Below are positions 1 to 6,905 of a DNA stretch of 8,936 nucleotides, in pieces. Where the stretch lies: assembly GCA_002170825.1 (NCBI GenBank), contig NHIA01000049.1, positions 1-8,936 of the forward strand. The letters run 5' to 3'. The stretch comes from Cyanobacteria bacterium TMED177. GTDB lineage: Bacteria; Cyanobacteriota; Cyanobacteriia; PCC-6307; Cyanobiaceae. The translations under genes and the position numbers were made by a program. The notes below the pieces were generated by a model. The model searched no databases and was not told the DNA's origin. It saw only the letters and a program-made list of their open reading frames with translations. How positions within the stretch are numbered: position 1 is the stretch's first letter; each line of letters begins with the position of its first letter.

Positions 1-204
1 CATGCGTTTGGTCCGGCCGTCGCAGCGGGGCTGATCGTGTGGAGCGCACTGGCCCTGCGACGGCGACGAATGCTGCCGATGCGCTGGCGAACCAGACCGG
101 TGCTGATCACGGCGAGCGCACTCCTCCTCTACTGGTTGATGCGCCTGATCCTCAGTTATGGCTATGGCTTTGAAGGCATGCTGGGGTTTCCGGCTTCGCC
201 CTGA
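1..204 (+). CDS. C-terminal part of a membrane protein, possibly DUF2752 family (partial)
   Basis: The reading frame is open from the first base of the window and ends with TGA at 202–204, leaving 67 residues of a protein whose start lies upstream. The visible part begins HAFGP and has a hydrophobic segment (about residues 6–19), an arginine-rich loop (RRRRMLPMRWRTR, about 20–33) and a second hydrophobic segment rich in Leu and Trp (about 34–51). It ends in a Gly/Phe-rich tail. This helix–basic loop–helix pattern fits the C-terminus of DUF2752-type small membrane proteins, which are common in cyanobacteria and have no known function. The family call is from memory and tentative because the diagnostic CPxCG-like N-terminal motif would lie outside the window. 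The next gene starts 20 bases downstream on the same strand, so the two may be cotranscribed. Confidence 0.5.
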   Translation, partial: HAFGPAVAAGLIVWSALALRRRRMLPMRWRTRPVLITASALLLYWLMRLILSYGYGFEGMLGFPASP

Positions 205-224
205 CGCCCCGACTTCAAGAGACC

Positions 225-683
225 GTGCCCTCCCCCGACCACTGGCTCCAGCTCGAGCGTCGCGTGCGCTTCGGCGACACCGATGCCGCCGGTGTGATGC
301 ATTTCCATCAGTTGTTGCGTTGGTGCCATGAAGCCTGGGAAGAAAGCCTCGAGCGATATGGCATCGCTGCTGGAAGCATCTTCCCCGGGGGCCGCGGCCA
401 GGAGCATTGGCCCGAAACAGCACTACCGGTGGTGCATTGCGAAGCTGATTTCCTGCGGCCGTTGCATGGCGGTGATCACCTGCAGGTGCGCGTCAAGCCG
501 CGACGACTCGACCCCGGATGCTTCGAGGTCAACACTCTGTTCCAGCTGGATGGAGTTGATGTGGCGAGCGGTCTGATCCGCCATCTCGCCATCCGTACCT
601 CAACACGCCAGCGATGCCCGCTCCCGAACGCCATTGACCTCTGGCTCGAAGCCTCCAGCACCGGACAGATCAGCAGCCTTTAA
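225..683 (+). CDS. menI: 1,4-dihydroxy-2-naphthoyl-CoA thioesterase (hotdog fold)
   Basis: The 152-residue product is a 4-hydroxybenzoyl-CoA-thioesterase-type hotdog protein. It would hydrolyse DHNA-CoA to free 1,4-dihydroxy-2-naphthoate, the substrate of MenA, in phylloquinone synthesis. Residues 14–27 read VRFGDTDAAGVMHF; this is the family signature, with Asp20 at the position of the catalytic aspartate of Pseudomonas 4-HBT (FGDxDPAG). The length matches the family. The start is GTG at 225, with an AAGAGA stretch just upstream as a weak ribosome site; no ATG gives a better N-terminus. The partner gene context (menA, menC and menE converging from the right) supports the DHNA-CoA substrate, as for Synechocystis Slr0204; a generic acyl-CoA thioesterase is the alternative. 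The symbol is borrowed from the E. coli functional analogue. Its stop overlaps the stop of the opposing small gene. Confidence 0.88.
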   Translation: MPSPDHWLQLERRVRFGDTDAAGVMHFHQLLRWCHEAWEESLERYGIAAGSIFPGGRGQEHWPETALPVVHCEADFLRPLHGGDHLQVRVKPRRLDPGCFEVNTLFQLDGVDVASGLIRHLAIRTSTRQRCPLPNAIDLWLEASSTGQISSL

Positions 684-862
684 GCACGTACCCGCTGCCA
701 TGCCCAGAACAGAGCTGCACACTGCAGCGGCAGCAGTGAAACCGCGAGACCCAGCGGGTGGAAACCTCCCTGAACCTGGCCTGAAAGGGCCGCCGCACTG
801 ATCAAGCCTGCAACCACCAGCAGGGCCGTGGACGCCGATCGCCGAACCGGAGGACTCTCCAT
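680..862 (-). CDS. Small two-helix membrane protein, unknown function
   Basis: This 60-residue ORF is the last gene of the men operon. It has a short basic N-terminus (MESPPVRRSAS), a hydrophobic stretch at about residues 12–28, a Gly/Gln turn, a second hydrophobic stretch at about 36–55 and a basic end (WQRVRA), so two membrane helices are predicted. I do not recognise the family. It is probably real for three reasons. Its ATG overlaps the upstream TM2 gene's TGA by one base (TGATG, 864–860), typical of translational coupling. Its stop falls exactly at the convergent stop of the thioesterase gene (shared TTAA at 680–683). The sequence also behaves like a membrane protein rather than a random shadow frame. 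Function cannot be inferred beyond a possible link to membrane-bound phylloquinone or TM2 biology. Confidence 0.55.
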   Translation of the reverse strand: MESPPVRRSASTALLVVAGLISAAALSGQVQGGFHPLGLAVSLLPLQCAALFWAWQRVRA

Positions 863-1140
863 CAGAACCAGGCCTTTTCTTGATCGAGATACATCTCGCG
901 GAATTCATCCGTGGTTTTGGTGAGGTAGATGATGCCTTCGATCAATCCAACGATGGACATCACAGCGGTGGCAACGCCACAGGTCACAACACCGCCGGCC
1001 AGACCCACCACCAACATGATGATGGCGGCTTTGTTGTAACCGAGAACGAACTTGTGAATCCCGAATGAACCCAGAAAGATCCCCAGAAGGCCTGCCGCCA
1101 GTTTTTTGTTGCTGATCTCGGTTTCCGATAACTCAGCCAT
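862..1140 (-). CDS. TM2 domain-containing membrane protein
   Basis: The product has 92 residues. After a short polar N-terminus (MAELSETEISNKK) comes a TM2 domain: helix 1 (about residues 14–30) with the family-type GSFGIHKFVLGY segment at 24–35, then a long second hydrophobic region (about 38–73) and a polar, acidic C-terminus ending DQEKAWF. TM2 proteins are small two-helix membrane proteins of unknown biochemical role. The ATG at 1140 lies inside the end of menE, giving an 8-base overlap, and there is no separate Shine-Dalgarno, so translation is probably coupled to menE. A longer frame extends upstream through menE, but the short start gives the normal TM2 length. The downstream small membrane protein gene overlaps it by one base. 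Placement in the operon suggests coexpression with phylloquinone synthesis, but the functional link is inference. Confidence 0.85.
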   Translation of the reverse strand: MAELSETEISNKKLAAGLLGIFLGSFGIHKFVLGYNKAAIIMLVVGLAGGVVTCGVATAVMSIVGLIEGIIYLTKTTDEFREMYLDQEKAWF

Positions 1141-2290
1141 GGGATTCAGGCGACTCACGTGATTCTTGCGATTGCAACCAGGCCTGCCAACGCTTGCGTT
1201 GCCACTTGCCCTGTGGGTTGGTTGCAAGCTCCGGGCAGATCCACCACTGCTTGGGCCGTTGCGCCGGGGGCAGGCCATCGCTCTGTTGGCGCAATCGTTC
1301 CACCAGGATGTTGCCGTTGGTGCCTGGGGCAGGTTTGACCAGGCCAATCAGTCGCTCGCCCCATTCCGGATCCGGCAGTCCCACCACAAGAAGCGCCTCC
1401 AGCCCGGGAAGGCCGCCCAGGGCCGACTCAATCTGCTCAGGAAAAACGGTGGCGCCGCCGCTGTTCAGCGCACCATCAAGCCGGCCCAAGAGCTCCAGAC
1501 CTGTTGAGCCGATGCGGCCCGCATCGCCGCTTTGCCACCAACCGTCGGCATCGCTGAAGAGCTGCAGCTGCTCGCCGTCGAGCCAGCCCAGGCTGAGCCG
1601 TGGGGTCTTCACGGCCACGGCGCCGCTCGCTGCATCGAGCTTCAGCTGCACATCGTTGAAAGGGGCACCGCAACTGCTTTGACCAGCCAGAAACTGGGCA
1701 GGATCTAGGGCGCAGACCATCGCGGCTGTTTCGGTGCTGCCGTAACAGGGGCTCAGCGGCAGCTGGAGTTGGCGGGCTTGATCGGCCAGGGCAGCGTTGA
1801 GGGGACCACCGCCAATCCAGAGCAGTCGGAATTGCTGCAGCCAGCGGCAGCCGGAGGGGTCCGCCAGCAGCCGCTGCAGTTGCGTCGGCACCATCGAGAT
1901 CACCGCGTCACGGCCGTCGCTGCTGAGGTTGCCGTGCTGCTCGAGTAGCTCAACAGGAGATCTCAGCAGTTCCGGGGCGAGGGCCAGCAGCGGCACCTGC
2001 CATTGCCGCGCCCTGATCTGGGGCATCAGCCCCCCCATGTGATGGCCCGGCAGCGGGTTCACCAGCCGCACGACGTTGGGATCAATGCCCAGGCGCCGGA
2101 GCCACTGCCCGCAGCTGCGGGCCGACTGCTCGAGGTTGGCCCATGTCTGAAGGCACCACTTGCGTCCGCCACTGCTGCCGCCGCTGCCGATCACTACGCC
2201 GCTGCCTTCCGGCCAGTCGCGGCATCCAGCCATGGCCTGTTCTCCAGCCACTCGCTCATGGGGACTGGCCAGCAACGTCCAGCCATTCAT
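1133..2290 (-). CDS. menE: o-Succinylbenzoate–CoA ligase (MenE)
   Basis: The 385-residue product is an acyl-adenylating enzyme (ANL superfamily). It would activate o-succinylbenzoate with ATP and CoA to OSB-CoA, the substrate of MenB. Visible motifs in order are: the phosphate-binding loop SGGSSGGRK (36–44, with Arg where Pro is usual), YGSTE (183–187), the QSGD aspartate region (253–256), the hinge GRLDGALNSGG (269–279) followed by FPEQIE (283–288), and the C-terminal QGKWQRKRW with the catalytic-type Lys362. It is shorter than typical bacterial MenE (about 450–490 residues), with most of the N-terminal region before the P-loop missing. The ATG at 2290 overlaps the menC stop as ATGA (2290–2287) and has a GGGG stretch just upstream. 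The frame stays open further upstream, but that extension runs through menC and has no family resemblance. Confidence 0.92.
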   Translation of the reverse strand: MNGWTLLASPHERVAGEQAMAGCRDWPEGSGVVIGSGGSSGGRKWCLQTWANLEQSARSCGQWLRRLGIDPNVVRLVNPLPGHHMGGLMPQIRARQWQVPLLALAPELLRSPVELLEQHGNLSSDGRDAVISMVPTQLQRLLADPSGCRWLQQFRLLWIGGGPLNAALADQARQLQLPLSPCYGSTETAAMVCALDPAQFLAGQSSCGAPFNDVQLKLDAASGAVAVKTPRLSLGWLDGEQLQLFSDADGWWQSGDAGRIGSTGLELLGRLDGALNSGGATVFPEQIESALGGLPGLEALLVVGLPDPEWGERLIGLVKPAPGTNGNILVERLRQQSDGLPPAQRPKQWWICPELATNPQGKWQRKRWQAWLQSQESRESPESHG

Positions 2291-3243
2291 CGCCCCGCCG
2301 CCTCCCACACCAGTAGCGGGTTTGGGCTGGCCAGATCTCCCGATGCGCCCCAGCCTGGAGCCAGTCCTGCGGCGCAGGGGGTGGGGCCACGGCTGGCAAG
2401 AGCCGCGAGGTGGGCCACGGCGCGAGCACCGACACCGGTTTCCAGGGCGGTGGAGACCATGCGTCTGGGCGCACCGATCTGAAGTTGCTGCAACAGGGGC
2501 CGGGGATCGCCTTCCAACGCAGGTTTGTGCACCAGCCAACCGGGCCAGCCGACCGGGACGCCCGCCGCATCACGGAGTGATTCATCCAGGGCCACTGGAA
2601 GACGCTTGGCCAGGGCCAGCAATCCGGCATGGTCGCGGGGTGGCAACGGTTGCTCCAGCCATTGCAGCTTGGGCTCCTGCTGCAGCCGCATGGCCCAACG
2701 ACCAGCGGTGACGCGATCCCAGCCGCCATTGGCATCGAGGCGCAGCTGAGCTCCGAGTGGTAGCTGCTCCAACAGCTGCTCCAACACGTGAAGTTCCCTC
2801 TCGCAATCCAGCACCCCCACCTTCCACTTGGCAACAAAGGCCGAGGCGTTGCCCTCGTGCCGCCGCAAGGATTGCTGAAGCGCTGGGATGGCGTCGCCAC
2901 CAGCCGGCAGCAACACCGCAGACGCGGGTGCCGGCAGCCAGCCATCACCCTCCAGCCCTTCGAGCTCAGCCAAGGCCAAGCCAATGGCGAAGGCCACGGG
3001 GCCTGGCAGGGTGCTCAGCTGATCATTCAGCTCCCCGGCGCTCAACTCAGAGGGAAGCGCGCTGAGCGCTGCGGCACAGAGGGCATGCTCGGCAGGACCT
3101 GGTGCGGCCTCTCCCCAGCACAACCTGCCGCTCTGGGGGTCGTCCAACCGCAGCAACCATCCGCACCGTTCGCTCCAAGGCCCGGAGGCGGTGAGCATCG
3201 GCGGCTGCAGCACGAATCGGTAGGCCCGCCATTGCAGCTGCAT
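2287..3243 (-). CDS. menC: o-Succinylbenzoate synthase (MenC)
   Basis: The 318-residue product is an enolase-superfamily enzyme that dehydrates SHCHC to o-succinylbenzoate in the phylloquinone pathway. All expected active-site residues are visible: the KxK pair Lys139 and Lys141 (AKWKVG), metal ligands Asp170 (LRLDANGGW), Glu197 (WLEQPLP) and Asp220 (VALDESLRD), and the second catalytic Lys240 (VHKPALEG). They match the E. coli MenC pattern (K133, D161, E190, D213, K235). Length is normal. The chosen ATG at 3243 forms TGATG with the menA stop and gives an N-terminus MQLQWRAYRF typical of the family; an ATG two codons upstream (3249) is equally possible. It overlaps menA by 1 base and menE by 4, so it is the middle gene of a coupled chain. 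Confidence 0.93.
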   Translation of the reverse strand: MQLQWRAYRFVLQPPMLTASGPWSERCGWLLRLDDPQSGRLCWGEAAPGPAEHALCAAALSALPSELSAGELNDQLSTLPGPVAFAIGLALAELEGLEGDGWLPAPASAVLLPAGGDAIPALQQSLRRHEGNASAFVAKWKVGVLDCERELHVLEQLLEQLPLGAQLRLDANGGWDRVTAGRWAMRLQQEPKLQWLEQPLPPRDHAGLLALAKRLPVALDESLRDAAGVPVGWPGWLVHKPALEGDPRPLLQQLQIGAPRRMVSTALETGVGARAVAHLAALASRGPTPCAAGLAPGWGASGDLASPNPLLVWEAAGR

Positions 3244-4184
3244 CACCATCCCAGCAGTGGAGCGATGCCCAGACCGACGGCCAGCCCAAGCCCGCTGAGA
3301 GCCTGGAAGCGCAGGGCCAGAAATTTGCTGCCCATCACCCGCTCCGGCTGGTGGTGATGCTCCCGCAGCAGACGGATCAGCTGGACGGCGGCCGGCAGCC
3401 CGATCACGCTCAGCAGGGCTGTGGCTGGCCATAGACGCTGCAGCACCGGCAGCCATTGCAAGGCCAGGCTGCCAGCCACCAGCCAGGGCACCACCGCAGC
3501 CGCACGGGCCGTGCCCAACCGCACCACCGGTGAGCGTTTGCCATGGGCAGCGTCTTCCTCCACCTGATGGAAGTGGGAGCAGAACAGCACCAAGGTGGTG
3601 GCCAGAGCCGGGCCAGAACCAAGTGCAAAGGCGGTTTGCCAAGGGATCGGAGCAGGTCCCTGGGGCGCCAGCACGAGCAGAGCCGCGGCGGTCGCCAGAG
3701 GACCGAAAGCCAGCCAACACAGTGGCTCACCCAATCCGCGGTAACCAAGGCGGAACGGTGGCCCCTGGTACAGGTAGCCGATCCCGCAGCAGAGCAACAC
3801 CAGCGGGAACACCGCAGGACTGCTGCGCAGGGCCAATCCGCCCATCAGCAACAGACCCAGCAGCAGGGCGATGCTGGAAAGCAGGGCCACCCCGTTGCGG
3901 CGGCCGGTGAGGTTGATCACCGAATGGGGCTTGCCGACCCGATCAACGCCGGTGTCGGCATCGAACAGATCGTTGCTGAGGTTCTCCCACAGCAACAGCA
4001 GGATCGCCGCCAGCAGAAAACCCAGCAGCTGATCCCAGCGCAGGCTCTCATCGGAGCCGACGCGCCAGCCAGCCGCCACAAGCACCGGCATCACAGCCAC
4101 CGAATACATCGGCCACTTGATCGCGGCTTTCCACAAACGTCGCCGCTCGGCGTAACGGGATGCGACAGCCTGCGGCTCTGGCAT
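3243..4184 (-). CDS. menA: 1,4-dihydroxy-2-naphthoate phytyltransferase (MenA)
   Basis: The 313-residue product is a UbiA-family integral membrane prenyltransferase that attaches the phytyl chain to DHNA with decarboxylation, the committed membrane step of phylloquinone synthesis. The first Asp-rich motif is NDLFDADTGVD (71–81), fitting NxxxDxxxD. The family's YLYQGPPFRLGYRGLGE loop is at 137–153. The second conserved region is HFHQVEEDAAHGKRS (204–218), the form I associate with cyanobacterial and plant MenA/ABC4. Roughly eight or nine hydrophobic segments are visible. The N-terminus RRRLWKAAIKWPMYSVAVMP is also typical. Start candidates are ATG 4184 and ATG 4190 (two codons longer); I chose 4184 because a GGG lies at better spacing. 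It is the first gene of the minus-strand men operon and is divergent from menF. In phototrophs phytyl-PP is the expected donor, which is inference here. Confidence 0.94.
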   Translation of the reverse strand: MPEPQAVASRYAERRRLWKAAIKWPMYSVAVMPVLVAAGWRVGSDESLRWDQLLGFLLAAILLLLWENLSNDLFDADTGVDRVGKPHSVINLTGRRNGVALLSSIALLLGLLLMGGLALRSSPAVFPLVLLCCGIGYLYQGPPFRLGYRGLGEPLCWLAFGPLATAAALLVLAPQGPAPIPWQTAFALGSGPALATTLVLFCSHFHQVEEDAAHGKRSPVVRLGTARAAAVVPWLVAGSLALQWLPVLQRLWPATALLSVIGLPAAVQLIRLLREHHHQPERVMGSKFLALRFQALSGLGLAVGLGIAPLLGW

Positions 4185-4192
4185 GCACATGG

Positions 4193-4207
4193 CCCGGTTT
4201 CACCGGG
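4193..4207. promoter_or_regulatory. Perfect hairpin in the menA/menF divergent leader
   Basis: The sequence CCCGGT–TTC–ACCGGG is a perfect 6-base stem with a 3-base loop. It sits between the divergent start codons of menA (4184 or 4190) and menF (4210 if that start is right). On the menA transcript the 3' arm ends 2 bases before the ATG at 4190 and 8 before the ATG at 4184, where a ribosome site would lie. It could be an operator half-site pair or an RNA hairpin limiting menA translation. If menF starts at 4183 or 4189 the element would be coding. The symmetry is directly seen; function is inference. Confidence 0.35.
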
Positions 4208-4209
4208 TG

Positions 4210-5676
4210 ATGACTCATACATTTGAGCAGTCCCTTTGGCCAGCAACGCCGCGGATGCCGGCTGATCGTTGTTTCAGCAGTGTTCTCACCGCCGCACGGC
4301 AGGGGTGGATGGAACGCACCAGCGATGACGCCCTGCTGAGCCTGGCGCTGCCCCTGGATGGCATTGATCCGCTGCAGGCCCTGCCCATCCTTGCGGAGCA
4401 GGCTCCGTTCCAGATGCTGATGGATGGGGCACCAGGGCTGTGCCTTGCTGCCGCGGGAACCTGTCAGCAGCTGGAGCTGGCCGGCGCACGGCGCTTCGAA
4501 CTGGCCCAGCGCTTCGCCGATCTCACGCTCAGCCGGCTTCAGGACACGGCCGCAGACAGTCCGGCCCAGGCAAGACCTCGGATCCTGCTGCGCTTCCGCT
4601 TCTTTGACCAGATCGCCGAACACCACGAAGGCACCGATGTGCCCCCTGGCGTGGAAGCAGTCCTGCCGCGCTGGCAATTGAGCCGTCAGGGACGTCGCGG
4701 CTGGTTGCGCCTCAACGGTGTGGTGAACTCCGCGGCCGATGGCCGACTGCTGGCGGAACAGCTCTGGCTGAAGCACGAACGCCTGCAGGGTGCGATGCCG
4801 CCCGTGGAACCGAATGCGTCCCCAAATCGACTCGGTTCGAGCGACCCGGCCGTCTGGAAGCAACGCTATGCCGCCGCCCTCGAGCGCGGCCTTGACCTGG
4901 TCAACAACGGCGAACTCCACAAACTGGTGCTGGCCGTGCGCCACACGATCAAGCTGGATGACCCGTTCAACCCTCTGCCCCTGCTGAACCGCCTGCGTCG
5001 GCAGCAGGCTGGCAGCTGTCGCTTTCTCTGGCAGCGCAGGGAAGGCGATGTGTTTTTCGGGGCTTCACCGGAACGGTTGCTCAGCCTGCGCAGTGGCTGG
5101 CTGCGCAGTGATGCGCTGGCCGGCACAGCAGGGGAGGGGGACGACGGCGACGTGCTGCTGCGTTCCGACAAGGACCGCCGTGAGCACGAACTGGTGGTGG
5201 AAACAATCACCAACCAGCTTCAGCAGATGGGGCTGACCCCGCGCCGGCGGCGCCAACCCCAACTGGCTCGGCATGGTCGACTCACCCACCTGCACACACC
5301 GATCACGACGCAATCAGAAGGGATCCCCGTGCTCACCTTGGCGGAGCAATTACACCCCACTCCAGCGGTGGCGGGATTGCCGCGGCGGCAGGCCATGGCA
5401 TGGCTGAGGGCGTTGGAACCGTTTGAGCGCGGCAGTTATGCCGCCCCCATCGGCTGGATCGATCGTGCTGGAGACGCGGAGCTGAGGGTGGCGATCCGAT
5501 GCGGCCATGCCCGCGGCTGCCATCTCGATCTCACGGCAGGCGCTGGTCTGGTGCGGGGGTCCATCGCGGAGCGGGAACGGCAGGAGGTGGAGCTCAAACT
5601 CGCGGTGCTGGCAGACCAGCTGGAGCTGCAAGCAATGGGCCGTCAGACCAGTGCCCGCAACCGTTCCATCGTCTGA
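4210..5676 (+). CDS. menF: Isochorismate synthase (MenF)
   Basis: This chorismate-binding enzyme would convert chorismate to isochorismate, the first step of phylloquinone synthesis. Counting from the ATG at 4210 it has 488 residues. Key regions are the catalytic lysine segment KLVLAVR (238–244), [11 protein letters not shown] (282–292), DALAGT (301–306), EHEL (326–329), [11 protein letters not shown] (381–391), [11 protein letters not shown] (406–416) and [10 protein letters not shown] (442–451), followed by the Glu-rich [10 protein letters not shown] that helps bind Mg2+ in the family. The N-terminal half is the less conserved domain seen in MenF/EntC. The start is unsure: in-frame ATGs lie at 4183, 4189, 4210 and 4255. 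The first two overlap menA's start, and 4255 would allow a promoter in the AT-rich patch at 4211–4224. An EntC/salicylate-type role is possible by sequence, but the men neighbours make MenF the best call. Its last 34 bases overlap the end of gshB on the other strand. Confidence 0.92.
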   Translation: MTHTFEQSLWPATPRMPADRCFSSVLTAARQGWMERTSDDALLSLALPLDGIDPLQALPILAEQAPFQMLMDGAPGLCLAAAGTCQQLELAGARRFELAQRFADLTLSRLQDTAADSPAQARPRILLRFRFFDQIAEHHEGTDVPPGVEAVLPRWQLSRQGRRGWLRLNGVVNSAADGRLLAEQLWLKHERLQGAMPPVEPNASPNRLGSSDPAVWKQRYAAALERGLDLVNNGELHKLVLAVRHTIKLDDPFNPLPLLNRLRRQQAGSCRFLWQRREGDVFFGASPERLLSLRSGWLRSDALAGTAGEGDDGDVLLRSDKDRREHELVVETITNQLQQMGLTPRRRRQPQLARHGRLTHLHTPITTQSEGIPVLTLAEQLHPTPAVAGLPRRQAMAWLRALEPFERGSYAAPIGWIDRAGDAELRVAIRCGHARGCHLDLTAGAGLVRGSIAERERQEVELKLAVLADQLELQAMGRQTSARNRSIV

Positions 5677-6566
5677 TCCGCTAAAGGCTGCTGCATCAGC
5701 CGCTCCACCTCACGCACGCCGGTTGGACTGGTGACGTTGATCTCACTCAACATGCCGCTGATCACGTCGATTCCGACGAAGAACAATCCTTCCGCCCGCA
5801 ACGCCGGCGCCAGGGCCGCACAAATCTGACGATCCCGATCGCTCAGATCAGTCGCTTCGGCCTGGCCACCCACCGCCAGGTTGCTGCGGAACTCCCCAGG
5901 CGAGGGCCGGCGGTTGATCGCACCAAGGGGTTCACCATCCACCAGCAGGATCCGTTTATCGCCCTCCACCACATCCGGCAGAAAACGCTGGGCCATCACA
6001 GGCAACCGTTCCTGCTCCGTGACCAGCTCCAGCAGCGCCTTCAGCCCAGGCGCATCGGCATGGACCCGGATCACCCCTAGACCGGCGCGGCCCCCCAGCG
6101 GTTTGAGCACCACCTCCCCCTGCTCCTGCGCAAAGGCGATGAGTTCACTCACCCGTCCGGCCACCAGGGTGGGTGCCATCCAACGGCTGAAACGCAGGGC
6201 ACCGAGCTTTTCGTTCCAGCTGCGCAGGGCACTGGGACGGTTGAGCACGCGAACGCCGGCCCGTTCTGCCACCTCCAACAGATGGGTGGCGTAGAGGTAG
6301 GCCTCATCGACGGGCGGATCCTTGCGCATCCAGATCACATCAAACCCCGCCAGGGCCTGACGCTCAGGAGCACCCACACCGATCCATGGATCGGGTGTGA
6401 CCGGCAGAGCCATGGCGAGGGGTTCATCCCCTCGCGCGATCAGATCCGAGGGCGTGCAGGCCCAGATCTCATCCCCAGAACGCTGGGCCGCTTGCATCAG
6501 AGCGGCGCTGGAATCCTTGGCTGGATTGATCTGCCGCAGCGGATCCAGCACGAACAGCTGGCGCAT
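5643..6566 (-). CDS. gshB: Glutathione synthetase (GshB)
   Basis: The 307-residue product is an ATP-grasp ligase that joins gamma-glutamylcysteine and glycine to form glutathione. The N-terminal domain starts [15 protein letters not shown] (6–20), the family's substrate-domain signature, and continues with [11 protein letters not shown] (80–90). The ATP-grasp part shows [13 protein letters not shown] (153–165), EGDKRI (201–206) and the metal- and ligand-binding INVTSPTG (276–283). Length is close to E. coli GshB (about 316). It lies 3 bases downstream of grxC, so glutathione synthesis and a glutathione-using glutaredoxin are made from one transcript. The stop at 5643 is inside the 3' end of menF, giving a 34-base tail-to-tail overlap. 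The [10 protein letters not shown] segment (260–269) and the NVTSPTG motif are intact, so nothing suggests decay. Confidence 0.95.
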   Translation of the reverse strand: MRQLFVLDPLRQINPAKDSSAALMQAAQRSGDEIWACTPSDLIARGDEPLAMALPVTPDPWIGVGAPERQALAGFDVIWMRKDPPVDEAYLYATHLLEVAERAGVRVLNRPSALRSWNEKLGALRFSRWMAPTLVAGRVSELIAFAQEQGEVVLKPLGGRAGLGVIRVHADAPGLKALLELVTEQERLPVMAQRFLPDVVEGDKRILLVDGEPLGAINRRPSPGEFRSNLAVGGQAEATDLSDRDRQICAALAPALRAEGLFFVGIDVISGMLSEINVTSPTGVREVERLMQQPLADQTMERLRALV

Positions 6567-6569
6567 GGC

Positions 6570-6827
6570 TTAAGAGTTGAGCAGCGGATCGAGCTTGCCG
6601 GCACGCTCCAAGGCATGCAGATCGTCACAACCGCCAATGTGCTGGTCGTCGATGAAGATCTGCGGAACACTGCGCCGTCCATCGCCACGGGCCGCCATCG
6701 CATCACGTCCAGGCTCATCGCCGTCAACGCTGTGTTCCGTGTAGCCCACCCCCTTGCGGTCCAGAAGGCCCTTGGCCCGCACGCAGAAAGGGCAGGTGCG
6801 CCAGGTGTAGATCTCGACCTTGGCCAT
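6570..6827 (-). CDS. grxC: Glutaredoxin 3-type dithiol glutaredoxin
   Basis: The product is an 85-residue thioredoxin-fold protein, the normal length for bacterial Grx3. The dithiol active site CPFC is at residues 12–15, the cis-proline segment SVPQIFID is at 53–60 (Pro55), and the glutathione-binding GGCDDL is at 65–70. It reduces protein disulfides or glutathione mixed disulfides using glutathione in the cytosol. The chosen ATG at 6827 gives MAKVEIYTW, a standard N-terminus; frames upstream run into the prfB leader on the other strand and are not homologous. No strong Shine-Dalgarno is visible. It is the first gene of a grxC–gshB operon, with a 3-base gap, and is divergent from prfB across a short intergenic region. 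Confidence 0.95.
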   Translation of the reverse strand: MAKVEIYTWRTCPFCVRAKGLLDRKGVGYTEHSVDGDEPGRDAMAARGDGRRSVPQIFIDDQHIGGCDDLHALERAGKLDPLLNS

Positions 6828-6902
6828 AGAAGTTGGAGGCTTTGAGCGGATCCTATGCAGCAACTGCGCTGATAGCGTCAGAGGCTGATCAGGACCGAGT
6901 CC
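6828..6902. promoter_or_regulatory. Divergent grxC/prfB intergenic region
   Basis: This 75-base gap is the only sizeable noncoding stretch and should carry promoters for both operons. On the minus strand a TAGGAT hexamer (4 of 6 matches to TATAAT, about 6849–6854) lies some 25 bases before the grxC ATG, without a clear −35. On the plus strand I see no convincing −10 for prfB. A TAG at 6873–6875 closes the prfB leader frame upstream and so limits where prfB can start. The promoter assignment is weak; the divergent layout is certain. Confidence 0.4.
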
Positions 6903-6905
6903 TTG
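6891..6905 (+). promoter_or_regulatory. Shine-Dalgarno and TTG start of prfB
   Basis: AGGA at 6891–6894 lies 8 bases before TTG at 6903–6905. There is no ATG or GTG in this frame between the upstream TAG (6873) and the TGA at 6978, so this pair decides the start. The resulting numbering puts the SPF and GGQ motifs of the mature protein at exactly the E. coli RF2 positions (205–207 and 250–252). Confidence 0.75.

Noticed and set aside
862..1347. A 161-residue form of the TM2 protein
   Set aside because: The extra N-terminal part is menE read in another frame, rich in Arg, Ser and Pro; the ATG at 1140 gives a normal TM2 protein.
2287..3720. A 477-residue extended menC frame reaching into menA
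   Set aside because: Only the part from 3243 (or 3249) resembles MenC; the upstream extension is antisense-free but out of frame with the real menA and has no homology.
3543..4226. A long plus-strand ORF opposite menA
   Set aside because: It is a shadow of menA: Gln/Arg/His-rich composition, no motif, and it covers a gene with intact UbiA signatures.
4048..4944. A 298-residue minus-strand ORF opposite menF
   Set aside because: It is a GC-rich antisense shadow spanning the menA start and half of menF, without any recognisable domain.
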